In this document: one piece after another, positions 42,280-53,217 of the stretch | How the letters are laid out: every line of letters begins with the position of its first letter | Numbering within the stretch: the first letter of the stretch is position 1 | Assembly (NCBI GenBank): GCA_035772735.1 | Contig: JASDFA010000010.1 | Location: forward strand, 127,605,501 to 127,669,500 | Length of the DNA stretch: 64,000 nt | Reading direction: 5' to 3' | From: Datura wrightii | Lineage: Eukaryota; Streptophyta; Magnoliopsida; Solanales; Solanaceae | Translations under genes and position numbers: made by a program | Notes under the pieces: generated by a model | What the model was told of the DNA's origin: nothing | Seen by the model: only the letters and a program-made list of their open reading frames with translations | Databases searched by the model: none

Positions 42280-43522
42280 AATGGTCGGTGAAGTATTAGT
42301 AGCTGAAAGGAGCGCTTAGAGATCCACAGGTATGCTCCTCCATTAGTTTTTATTTCCTTGCTTTGGGACAAACATGTTTTTCAAAAGGGGGTGTATCTCT
42401 TTTTTTTTGTTGTTGGTTTGTCCGAAGGTTTTTATTGTCGTGTTTCATTTTTCTCGAACATGATTTCTAGTGGAACCGACATGTTTATGATGTTTTGTTT
42501 TTGTTTAACTAGAAGTAACTTAGAAGTACTTAACATTCAATAAATACACATGTGTTTGATGTTTTGAAATTGTTAAAAAATGACACATTTTATATTTTTT
42601 GTTGTACAGTTAGTTGTGTATGTGACTGCGAAGCATGACTATTATGGATCTTTTTATGGCATTTAAGTGATTAGCATGACTAACTGTAGCTTAGTTGCGC
42701 ATGAACCGAATAGGTAGTGCGTGATGCAAACCTATACCATGTGTAGTGAGTTCTTACCTAGTTCGATAATGTGTGGGTGATCTAGAACTTTCCCGGTTAG
42801 TCTTTACTTTGATTATAGGATAGTTAGTTAGGAAAGAATCATAGGCCATTTTAAAATTAACTCACTTTTAGCCTAAATTGCCCTACCAAATGAATAAGTA
42901 TCCCTTCATCCAAATGTTTGAGCTTAAGTTACCATTTTTCTTTACTTAGCCCATTCACCTTCCCAATTGTTTATAATGAACCTGTTTTATCTCTAGTCCC
43001 TCCTTGGACATTGTGAACCTCAACTCCGGAAAAATGCCTAAGTTGAGGGTGGAAATTGTAGGGGTGCATAAGTTGTGTGGGGGAATAAAAGGAGGAAAAG
43101 TTAAGCAATGAAAAGTGGGTTGGTGTTAAAAAAAAGAAAAAGAAAATAAGGAAAAATATTGAAAAAAAAAAGAATAAGATAAAAGTAAAAAAGAAACCAC
43201 ATCCACTAGTTGAAAGATGAATGAAATGGAGGAAATGGAGAAAAAAGAGAAGAAAAGAGGAAAGGCTAAAAAGTTGAGTCACGAGTTGAGTAGTGCCAAG
43301 GAGAGTTAGTCACTATTATCCATATTTACCACACCCGTCCCTAGGCCTACATTACAAGACAACAAAAGTCCTATAGTGATCCTAGCCTAACTGTCTGAAA
43401 AGCCAAAGTAGAAAAAATAAGGAAAAGCTTATGGTATCGCCTGTGCAGTATTTGAACTTCTTTGGGAGAGTGAGAGATTTGTTTCATGTATATACATACA
43501 TACATACATACATACATACATT

Positions 43523-43579
<57 letters not shown>

Positions 43580-43924
43580 TTTTGAGTGTTTGGGGACTTC
43601 ATTTGTTGTGAGGGTACATGGATTGCATTGTATTCTGCCAATATTCTGTGTAAATAATATTAGTGATAGCTCGGTTGTCTGGTAATGATTGAATGCAATC
43701 TCTAGATCCCTTTGTGTCATGACTTGTAGTTGCATGCAAGCATTTCTTGCTTGGTTTTGAATGGAAAAAGGGGTCAGTACTTGATAGTGCTCATGTGTGC
43801 AAATTTTGGTGTTGTCGGCTATAGGTCTTTTGTTTTACTTTCTAGTTAAGCATCGTGTTATAGCAGTGTCTTATTTTCCTGAGGACATACAAAAATTTTA
43901 AATTGATGGTTTGATGATATGTGG
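42280..43924 (+). other. Non-coding 3' region of element G
   Basis: A donor-like CACAG|GTATGC at 42330 stands where D and E have the ORF3 leader donor, but no ORF3 follows. The rest is AT-rich with a purine-rich stretch at 43075-43270 and a microsatellite at 43489-43578. Confidence 0.6.
43489..43578. repeat. Compound microsatellite (ATAC)n (CA)n (TA)n
   Basis: About eight ATAC units, then about thirteen CA units, then about fifteen TA units without interruption except TT at 43521-43522. Confidence 0.97.
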
Positions 43925-45324
43925 TGTTACAACACTTTCGACGCTTAAAACTCTGAAAACATGCTTGGTCTTAGGTATGTTTATACATATATGAGGTGTT
44001 TTTACCTTGTTTTCAGGGAAATCAGGGTTTTGGCATTTGATCCTAGAAAAGAATAAGAAAAAGTACATAAAATGTGCCTAGTTCAGACCTTAGTACGAGT
44101 CGTACCTTGGTGGTATGAGTAGTACCTGGCAATCATAAGAAAATGCCGAGAATATGCATAAGTGTTGGGGCCAAGTACAACTCTCGGTACAAGCCATACT
44201 ATCTTGGTAACAGCCATACCAAGGAGTCATGGAAAACTTCAGAAGTTGTGCACTTACTTGAGTTCCTAGTACGATTTGAAGATACAGGTCGTGATGACAA
44301 CATACGACTCGTACCAAGGAGTCGTGGTGAATTTCAGAGAGTATGTCAAGTTGGCAGATCCTAGGGTATGAGTAGATACCACGAGTCGTAACATTCAAGT
44401 ATGAATCATACCATGGACTCATGGAAAGATTACGAGGATGCCATACTTTATATATCCACACCACGTCAGGAAACGTACGACTTGTAGTGGTGTTGTACGA
44501 GTCGTACCAACTCCTAGGACTTGATAGATTTTAAGGTTGTGTTGTGTACTATCATTGGAAGCCATGACTTGTTGCTTCATGCTACGACTTATAGGACATG
44601 TCGACAGCAGTTCCCTTGTAATTTAGAAAGGTTTTCAATTATTTGTATAAATACTTTTTAGGTTATTTTCTTTAGAGAGATAGATTCTTTAGTTTGTAGT
44701 CATTATTTTTAGTTTTCCTACACTACTTGGAGATCAAATACATGAATTTCTTGAAGATTCTATCATTGTTCTTGATTTTCAAATAGTTTTGATTGTGCAA
44801 TTATCAATTAGGTTTTTTCTTCAATCATCATTACAAGTTATTAATTATGTTTTCTTCCATGAAATCTATTTTTTTTTCTGCAAACATGAATAGCTACAAC
44901 CTCCATAACTAGGGTTGTGGGAACCATGGTGAATAACTAACTAGGGTTAACATGAAATTGTTCTAAACTAATACATATGGTTGTATTGTTCATCTCTTCA
45001 GCATAAATGTTTCTTAATGATTCGCAATGTTAGGACTTGGCCGTATTCCCGACTTGCTTGAGCCTAGAGAAGTAGAGATTAGGAAAAGAGAAGAACCACA
45101 AAGCCTTGAACTTTAGTTTCATTGAATAGCTTGAGTTGCAGTTGCAGGATAGTTGTTTTGAAATAATTGATAATGCTTAAAGTGAAATCACTCAGAGACC
45201 TAATTCGATAATTCAGTATATTCATCCAAGAAGGACGAATCAGTCATTTGGATGAACTTATGTTATCAGTTCTGCAGGCTATGTATTGAGATAGATCACT
45301 AGTGTAATAACCCGAAGTTGTTAT
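43925..45324 (+). repeat. 3' LTR of element G, cut by H
   Basis: It begins TGTTACAACACTTTCG and matches 37952 onwards. The palindrome array is at 44090-44600 (for example GTACGAGTCGTACC) and TATAAATA at 44646-44653. It stops at 45324; the last 240 bp or so of the LTR are missing. Confidence 0.88.
44646..44653 (+). promoter_or_regulatory. TATA box of the G 3' LTR
   Basis: TATAAATA about 50 bp after the last palindromic module. Confidence 0.6.
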
Positions 45325-46178
45325 TGATGCGTTGGTAATTTACCAACTCACTAGATTCTTAAACATAAATTTTTGCTTAGTTTTCAAGTCAATTAGGTGA
45401 ATTTTATGCCTTTTCACTTTAATCTTCTAGGAACATAACTTGAATGAAGAAAAGCGTGAAATTGAGCCAAAAACATAGAACTTGAGTTGATGATCGTCGC
45501 TCCACCAGAGGACACCAATGAAACGCCAGATTGATCGCAATGCCTACTATCTTGAAGAAGGTTGGAGATCAGCGGACTGCAGATGAGCACCAGCAGCTAC
45601 GCCAAAGTGCTGACAAATTTACTGCCAGGAGCTGGGACCAACTAGCTATCCGCTGATCAGCACTGATGAACCACTGGTGCTAGTGCCAAAGAGTCAAAAA
45701 CCTCACTATCCTTCAGCATGAAATGACTGTCATTTCACGCACCCGCACCGATGAACCACTGGTGAATCACAAGTGAGGCCCGTCAACCAGAGGTAAAAAT
45801 GTTAAACATGAAAAGAGAGGAGCAGATTTGTGTACCTCTCATAAAAGAACTAAATATTCCATTCTAGAAGTATTGATTATTCTATTGCTTTTGGCTTGTA
45901 TAGGACGTAGAGAGAAGTAGAAAGGGAAAGAGTCATCTTCTTTGTTGTGAAGGTATAAACTTCCATTGGAGTTCAGACCTTGGTTGAATTTCTTTTACTC
46001 AAGTTTGTGAATGGATATAGAATTGTTGATTAATGAAATATCTTATTTTACGTTGATGAGTAACTAAATTCTTTGCCAGGGATATATGAATGATTGGGGT
46101 TGATTTGGGTTGGGTATTGTGTATTTGATCTTAGATTTACTCAATTTTGATGATTTTAGTGTTTCCTTTGAATTTTAA
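45325..46178 (+). repeat. Fragment H: first 854 bp of an F-family LTR
   Basis: It starts TGATGCGTTGGTAATTTACC, matching the F LTR start, with the terminal palindrome GTTGGTAA/TTTACCAAC. Its own module array (GATGAACCACTGGTG repeats) is at about 45490-45780. It ends where K begins. The left flank TTATT is a candidate target duplication. No gene is present. Confidence 0.8.
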
Positions 46179-47440
46179 TGTTACACCCCAAAATTATTTT
46201 TTTGACATTTGAAAGTGTCATAAGTACGTTGACATCAAGTAATTAAGGTAATTGCATGTTTATGTTAAGGAAGGTGAAGTATATGAATTGTATACGATAA
46301 AGAATGCCTCGCGGGGGTGTCACTTCAAGCGATTTAATGTATGGTGTGATTTTGATGGAGCATATATCATAATATACATGGATCTAGGTGGCGTTAGACC
46401 TATCAAATTAAAGCTCTTTGAATCTAGTTTGGACAGAAAAAACCACTCGTCAATCGGAGTTTGGACTAAAAAGTTATGCTTGTTTTAAGATAGTACTATC
46501 GGCAGGGAAAACACCATGGCGCACGAGCGCCGAGACAGGCAGACAGCAGGCATGCACGTGTGAGGGCATGTCGCACGGGTGCCGCACGCCGGCACCGCCC
46601 GGGCCTAGGCCAGCCAGCCTATATGAAGTAAACTTGAGCTAGAAACCTCAAATGTGTTTAAAAATTCTTGTTCCAAAGTGAAATTTGTAAAAAAGGTAAG
46701 ACGACAACGCATGAACGAACTTAACGCTAGAAAAACAGTTTTAAGCTAAGTAAGGGTAAATGAGAACAACGAAACGGAAATTCCTTATGATAGTCATCCA
46801 CCAACTTATACATATGTTCTAAGGTATATAAAGCCAAGAGGAGATTCTTCGATTCTTCTCCCGTTAGCGAATCGTCTAGTTAACGAGTTTTCGAACCAAC
46901 CGATATGTTGTACTTGAAAAATAGAACTTGAATGTGTAAATTATCGATATTTCTATGAAACCATCATTATGGGAAGGTTATACACAATATCTTAATGTTA
47001 GAAGGTTATACGGAAATAAGAATATTTTTATGCTTACACTTATGTTCAAGTTACATGCTAAGGCAACAAGAATTGTCTTCAGAATGTCGCTATAAGTTTA
47101 CTAGAAGCCTTGTGCTATCTAAACCTCTTGAGAGTCGCCAAGGTATTAAGTTAAATAAGTGGTCTAAATCCGTTATGTGGTAAAATGATATAATGAATAT
47201 TATGCGAAAACCTTGTAGGAATCAATTAGAGTTGAACGTCTTAAATAGTAATTTAAGTTAAATGAGAAGCTCTCTGCTATACCCCTAAACGATTATGTTA
47301 AGTTATCCATTCTAATTGTTGAAATTATCATCCATGTCTGAAAAGGGTAATCCTAGGATCTTCTAAGTCGCTTATAATGATGTAAGCTTTCTTAAGCTCC
47401 TCAGATAATTGCAAAGTTATCTACGTCAATCCAGCATCGT
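46179..47440 (+). repeat. Fragment K: start of a TGTTACACCCC-type LTR
   Basis: A plus-strand LTR beginning TGTTACACCCC. A GC-rich module cluster (GCACGAGCGCC, GCACGGGTGCC, GCACGCCGGCACC) is at 46518-46605 and TATATAAAG at 46825-46833, so transcription would run rightwards. Similarity to J's LTR begins near 47440, where K is broken. No gene is seen. Confidence 0.65.
46825..46833 (+). promoter_or_regulatory. TATA box of fragment K
   Basis: TATATAAAG followed by a pyrimidine-rich leader. Confidence 0.55.
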
Positions 47441-48211
47441 CTGGGATTACTAGTTCTTAATCTCTCTTGATAACCCAAGAAGAAATTGCAATGGATTGAT
47501 GAATACTAAGATTGAATCACTACCTCAATTCCCATACCTTGCATGCATGAATGAATGAAGTGAAACTGAACTTAACCCCTTTAAATCTCCCCATTCATAA
47601 CCCAAAACATCGTAGTTTAGGCCTTAGGATCTTAGGAAATTACGAAAAGATCCTTACTAAATCGTAGGAAATAACTGTCAGGTGACCCTAATGGGTGACT
47701 TGACTACTCGTTACATGCAAAAACGATTCATTAATAGGCTCATCGGGTACACTGCTTGTCAAACTCCTGGGGCTCATAACGATGGACACAACAACTTGTT
47801 AGTGGTGACCACGACTCGTGGTCACCATTCTTTAAGTATACTACCTCCATTATACCAATTTGCTTGTATAACATACGACGATGCACATCACGACTCATTG
47901 CCTAACATGAAGAGTCGTGGCGTCCTCCCGTTAAGTACAGTGGTCGACCTCTTCTATTTTTCCTTCTCTCCCACCCCACGGCTAACGTAACGACTCGTGG
48001 TGTCAGACCACAAGTCGTCCCCTTGCCCGTGGGGATCCCCTTATCCTTCAATCCTCCTGGACTTCACTAGCTTCCCTCATGAACCACCTAACGACTCGTG
48101 GGATGGTCTCATGAGTCATCCAACGACTCGTTTTGTGCCTGCAACTCATAATTTTCATCTTTTCCCCATTTCAACTCCCGAGTCCGACCCTTGAGTTCTC
48201 GGGGTATAACA
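47440..48211 (-). repeat. 3' LTR remnant of element J
   Basis: It matches 54670-55444 and ends CGGGGTATAACA. Modules include an exact 23-bp palindrome at 47804-47826 (arms GGTGACCACGA and TCGTGGTCACC) and several ACGACTCGTGG units. Confidence 0.85.
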
Positions 48212-48228
48212 ATATCTCCCCCTTGGGA
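48212..48228 (-). other. Polypurine tract of element J
   Basis: The minus strand reads TCCCAAGGGGGAGATAT against the LTR start. Confidence 0.85.
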
Positions 48229-48456
48229 ACATTCATCCTCGAATATTAGAAACACACAAAAAACTTAGAAACATGTAATCTCATATGCAAATACAGATTA
48301 TTTAAACTGAAAACTGGCGGAATGACTACATCTGAAAAGGACTACATAGCTGAACTGAATTCAGACATCACATACATCTATCATAACACAAATCAAACTG
48401 GTGCACATGAACTAAACATGGAAACTAATTAAAGAATTAGGGAAAAAACTTATGCC

Positions 48457-48792
48457 TCAAACTGAAACTGAGCTGGAAGGGAACAGATGAGGGTATTTAG
48501 CCATCATAGCCTCTTCGGCTTCCCATGTAGCTCTCTCAATATGTTGGTTTCTCGATAACACCTTCACCGAAGCTACTTCTTTGTTCCTCAGCTTTTGAAC
48601 TTGGCGATCCAAAATTTCCATCGGAACTTCTTCATAGCTGAGGCTATCCTTTACACCAACGCTGTCCGCCGGGACTACTAAAGCTAGGTTACCCAAGCAC
48701 TTTTTCAAGAGCGACACATGAAACACAGGGTGCACAGAAGATAACTCTGATGGCAAGTACAACTCATACGCTACCTTACCAATTCTTCTCAT
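48457..48792 (-). pseudogene. Integrase C-terminus and chromodomain of element J
   Basis: The frame reads GKVAYELYLPSELSSVHPVFHVSLLKK, split here as GKVAYELYLP and HPVFHVSLLKK, then the chromodomain EEVPMEILDRQVQKL and VKVLSRNQHIERATWEAEE. Chromodomains on integrase are thought to steer insertion to heterochromatin marks. It is open to its natural end (FPSSSVSV). The upstream integrase is out of frame. Confidence 0.9.
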
Positions 48793-50082
48793 AACCCAGT
48801 AGGGACCAACATAGCGGGGAACTGAGCTTTCCTTTCTTTCCGAACTACATGACTCCCTTCATGGGAGACACCTTCAGAAATACCCAATCGTCCACCTCGA
48901 ACTCCAACTCTCTCCTCCTCACATTAGCATATGACGACGACTCTGAGCAGTTTTCATCCTGTCCCTTATTAACTGAACCTTCACCATAGCCTCGTGAACT
49001 AAATCTTGCCCTATCATAGCTGCCTCACCAATCTAAAACCATCCGGTGGAAGATCCACACCTCCGCCCATAGAGAGCCTTGAACGGTACCATTTGGATGC
49101 TGGAGTGATAGCTGTTATTATAAGCAAACTTGATCAAGGGAAAGTGATCATCTCAACTACCTTTAAAGTCCATCACACAAGCTCTCAACATGTCCTCAAG
49201 AGTCTGGATTGTCCGATCCGCCAGACCATCCGTTTGCGTGTGAAAGGTTGTGCTAAGCCTAACCTGAGTCCCAAGCCCTTTTTGGAAAGATCGCCAAAAC
49301 TGAGTACCTAGGTCTGAAATAATAGACAAGGGCACTCCATGAAGTCGAACCAACTCCCGAATATACAATTTGGCATAATCATCCGTTGAATCTGTGGTTT
49401 TGACAGGTAGGAAGTGTACAGCCTTGGTCAACCTGTTGACCACCACCCAAATGGAGTCATATTGTCGGCGAGTACGAGGTAGGCCTGTAATGAAATCCAT
49501 ATTAATCTCTTCCCACATCCAAATGGGAATGCTAATATCCTGAAGTACGCCTCCCGGCCTTTGATGCTCGACTTTCACTTGCTGACAATTCGGGCACTTG
49601 GCTACAAATTTTGCAATATCCTTCTTCAAGCCATTCCACCAATATATATCCCACAAGTCACGATACATCTTGGTGGCACCCGGATGGAGGGAATACCTGG
49701 ACCCATGTGCCTCATGTAATATCCGGTACCACAAATTTTCGAAATCTAGAAAACATAGATGACTCTGGTACCGCTGCACCCCATCTCCACCTTGGGAGAA
49801 GACCTCCACCTTTTGACTCCGAACGGCTTCCTTCAGCTTTACCAACATCGGATCCTCATCTTGCCTAGCTTTAACACCGACTACCAAGGACGATTCTGAT
49901 CTATTGTGCACAACAACACCACCGTTGGTCGAGTCAACCAATCTAACTCCCAACCTTGCAAGTCGATGGACATCTTTCACCAACTCCTTCTTCCCCTCAT
50001 CCACGTGGGACACACTCTCCAAATAGAGCCTACTAAGTAGGTCCACCACCATATTATCCTTACCCTGGGTTATAAAGAACAC
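48793..50082 (-). pseudogene. Integrase of element J with altered catalytic residue
   Basis: A long open piece at 49153-50082 holds the RNase H end, the HHCC zinc domain (EAHGSRYSLHPGATKMYRD ... CPNC), NMDFITGLP (first Asp) and SIISDLGTQF (second Asp). The third acidic position reads TDGLADRTIQ, where related elements have Glu, so it is Asp here. Below 49153 the frame breaks and integrase continues in fragments to 48793. Confidence 0.88.
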
Positions 50083-51720
50083 TCATGTCGTAGTCCTTAA
50101 GTAGCTCCAACCACCTCACTTTTTGAAGATTGAGATCTTTCTGCGTAAACATATATTGCAAGCTCTTCTGGTCCGTAAATACATCCACGTGGACCCCATA
50201 CAAGTAGTGTCGCCATATCTTTAACGTGTCGGGTAATTATTCTCATGAATTTTCAACTCTCTCAAGGCATAAGCTATCACTTTCCCATTCTGCATCAACA
50301 CACATCCCAGTCCGACTTGCGAAGCATCACAATACACGACAAAACCATCGGTACCCTCAGGTAGGGTCAACACTGGTGCTAAAGTGAGTCGAGTCTTCAA
50401 CTCTTGGAAGCTTTTCTCACAAGCCTTCGACCATTGGATTTTTACCTTTTTTGGTTCAACCTGGACAATGGTGCTCAATTGATGAAAATCCCTCTATGAA
50501 TCTCCAGTAGTAGCCTGCTAGGCCCAAGAAACTCCGAATTTCTGAAAGATTCACCAGTCTAGGCCATTTTTTTACCGCTTCAATCTTCTGAGAATCTACC
50601 CTTATGCCCTCACTTGATACCACATGGCCTAATAATGCCACAGAGTCCAACCAAAATTCACACTTGCTGAACTTTTCATACACCTGACAATCCCAGAGGG
50701 TCTGAAGCACTATTCTCAAGTGAGCAGTATGCTCCTCCTCGCTCTGAGAATATATAAGAATATCATTGATGAACACGATCATGAACTTGTCTAGATATTA
50801 CTTGAACACCCTGTTCATCAAGTCCATGAAAGCTGTAGGGGCATTGGTTAGTCCAAAAGACATAACAACAAATTTGTAGTGACCATACCGAGTCCTGAAA
50901 GCGATTTTTGGGATGTTACTCTCTCGAACCCTGAGCTGATGATATCCCGACCTGAGATCTAACCTTGAGAAGCATCTAGCACCCTGGAGATGGTCAAAAA
51001 GTCATTGATCCTGGGTATGGGGTACCTATTCTTAATGATGACCTTGTGTAATTGTCGGTAATCAATACAAATACCAAGGGAACCATCTTTCTTCCAGACA
51101 AATAACACTGGTGCACCCCATAGAGACTTGCTTGGCCTAATAAAGCCCTTATCTAATAAGTCCTTCAATTGATCCTTCAACTTCTTTAGCTTGGCTGGAG
51201 CCATCCTGTATGGAGGAATAAAGATGGGTTGCATATCGGGTAAGAGATCAATGCCGAAATCAATTTCCCTCTCCGTAGGAACAGCTAGCAAATCATTGGG
51301 AAAAACCTTCGGATACTCACACACTACCAAAACTGGCTAAATAGTCGGGGTCTTGGACTCAACATCCTTAACCCTAACTAAGTGATACATGTAGCCCTTA
51401 GAGATCATTTTCCAGGCCTTAAGATATGAAATAAACCGACCAGCTGGTACAACTGAGTTACCCTTCTACTCTAAAACTGACTCACTCGGAAATCAGAATT
51501 CCACCGCACGGATCCTATAATTTATCAAAGTGTAACATGCAAACAACTATTCCATGCACAGAATAAGGTCAAATTCATTCGTAGCTAACTCTACTAAGTC
51601 TTCGGGGGTGACCTTATACAACACTGTAATGGGGCAACCTCAGTACACCCATCTGGCTACCACCGAATCACCAAATGGAGTAGAGATGAGAATGGTTCTG
51701 ACAGAATTTCAAGGCTAACT
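50083..51720 (-). pseudogene. Protease tail, reverse transcriptase and RNase H of element J
   Basis: The RT N-part is at 50959-51330 (REIDFGIDLLPD, PPYRMAPAKLKKLKDQLKD, GICIDYRQLHKV), the palm and thumb at 50456-50782 (YSQSEEEHTAHL, FLGLAGYYWRF) and RNase H at 50221-50478 (YCDASQVGLGCVLMQ). The catalytic motif reads FIND, not FIDD, which would kill RT. Between 50782 and 50959 the frame is lost. The protease at 51400-51720 is badly decayed. Confidence 0.87.
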
Positions 51721-53010
51721 TCAAAACTACTAGAAATATAAGGGGTCATAAAAGACAAAGTAGCTCTTGGATCTAACAAGGAATAAGCATCAATATGGAA
51801 GACTTGCAACATACCAGTGACCACATCTCGTGAAGCCTCCTGCTCCTAGGGGGGTTACTAAAGCATAAAATCTGTCTTGGAGCTGACCGCCTGCTGAACT
51901 AGTAGAGGCACCCTGCTGAGGGGGACGTGCTGCTGGAGTAGTAGAACTGACTGCTGTCACATGGGTCCCACCGAGCCTTGATCTAATTGAGGGGCAATCC
52001 CTAAGTCTATGTCCGGGTTAGCCAAACCCGAAAGACGCATCTCACCCAACTAAGCACGTCCTAAGATGATTCTTGCCACACTTCACACAAGCTGGAAAAG
52101 TGCGCTCCACCTGCATGCTACCCTAATGGCGTGTTGGCCAATGATGGAGCTGGAGCGATAGACCTGTGCTGGGACTGTTCATGCTGTCCACCCCCTGACC
52201 TAACCTAAGAAACCCCATAGATATTGATCTTGGCCCTCTTGGCATCCCTTTGCCTCTGTTAGACCAAATCCATCTGATGTGCATGCAATAAAATATGAGG
52301 AAATTCAATATTTCGATTAAGCATGGCGATCCTACAATCCTTGTCCAGGTAATCCACCACCCCATGCACAAAATGGATCACACGAGCCCTTTGGTCTGCC
52401 ACCAACTCTGGAGCATACTCGGATAATCGGGTGAACTCCAATGCGTACTCCTGAACAGACATGTTTCCCTGCTTCAAATTAACAAACTCGGCCACTTTGA
52501 GCTCCATCATCTCCCGAGGGAAGAACCAATCCAAAAAAGTCGTGTGAAGCTCCTCCCAACCTATGGGGCAGGCACCCACTGCCTTGGCATCTCTCCATTG
52601 CTTAAACCATATGTGAGCTACACCCTTTAGCTGGTAGGAGGTCAAGTCAACACACTCTCTATTTTTCACCCCCATAACCTGGGTGATCTTCATAATATCC
52701 TCAATGAAGTCATGTGGATCCTCATCCATCTTTGACCCCGTGAACTCAGGAGGGCTCCTCCTCAAGAAATGCCTCACCCTGGCTGAGCCGCATTCCCATT
52801 CTAAGGGTAATGCGCCACTGCTTGATTTTGAACCTAGGCTGTCATGGCCTATGCCAGCATCTGAATCGCTACCCTAAACTCAGCGTGAGCAGCTAGCTCT
52901 AGTACGTGCTCCTCATGAATGGGTGGAGCTGGCTAATGCTCACCATCACGGGCACCCTCATGATCATTGTCGTTACTATTTCTTCTAGTGTTCACTCTAC
53001 GTGGAGGCAT
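51721..53010 (-). pseudogene. Gag of element J
   Basis: The ATG at 53010 (MPPRRVNTRR) opens a frame with stops. The capsid-like core is at 52259-52777 (FLRRSPPEFTGSKMDEDPHD, ELHTTFLDWFFPREMMELK). The zinc-knuckle region near 51995-52080 is degraded (PGHRLRDCP is still visible, but a preceding Cys is lost to a stop). It then passes into the protease region. Confidence 0.8.
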
Positions 53011-53200
53011 GATTCTGCAAACGTGAATAGCATGAATTAGAAGGGTAGAGGACTTTCATCGCACGACATAGATCATGAAAGAAGGGAACATTTCCTTAAC
53101 GTCTAGTAGCCTCTTCGTCATAAGTGTGGCGCGATTCACACCTATGAAAAAGACTCTACCTAACGCAGCTTTCAAACTCCCTAGGAAACTTCAAACCTAT

Positions 53201-53212
53201 GGCTCTGATACA
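53201..53212 (-). other. Primer-binding site, element J
   Basis: The minus strand reads TGTATCAGAGCC, close to the Met-tRNA type TGGTATCAGAGCC. Confidence 0.8.
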
Positions 53213-53217
53213 GAGTT

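Larger units (their letters stand above)
37952..45324 (+). mobile_element. Element G: Athila-like gag-protease element without pol
   Basis: LTR, tRNA-Asp-type PBS, gag, protease, then directly the AGGCAA hairpin block and non-coding sequence up to the second LTR. RT, RNase H, integrase and ORF3 are absent. The 5' flank candidate duplication is TGGAG (37947-37951); the other end is lost because H interrupts the 3' LTR. LTRs are roughly 88-90% alike, so G is old. Confidence 0.85.

Noticed and set aside
42971..43282. Minus-strand Phe-rich frame in G
   Set aside because: It is the complement of a purine-rich stretch; no domain or homologue in related elements.
43371..43685. Frames over the microsatellite
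   Set aside because: Translated repeat only.
47694..48150. CRISPR-like array of ACGACTCGT units
   Set aside because: Units are short, irregularly spaced and palindromic, inside a plant LTR.
46179..48211. A single 2-kb LTR running from TGTTACACCCC to GGGGTATAACA
   Set aside because: The left part has plus-strand promoter features and does not match J's other LTR, while the right part does in minus sense.
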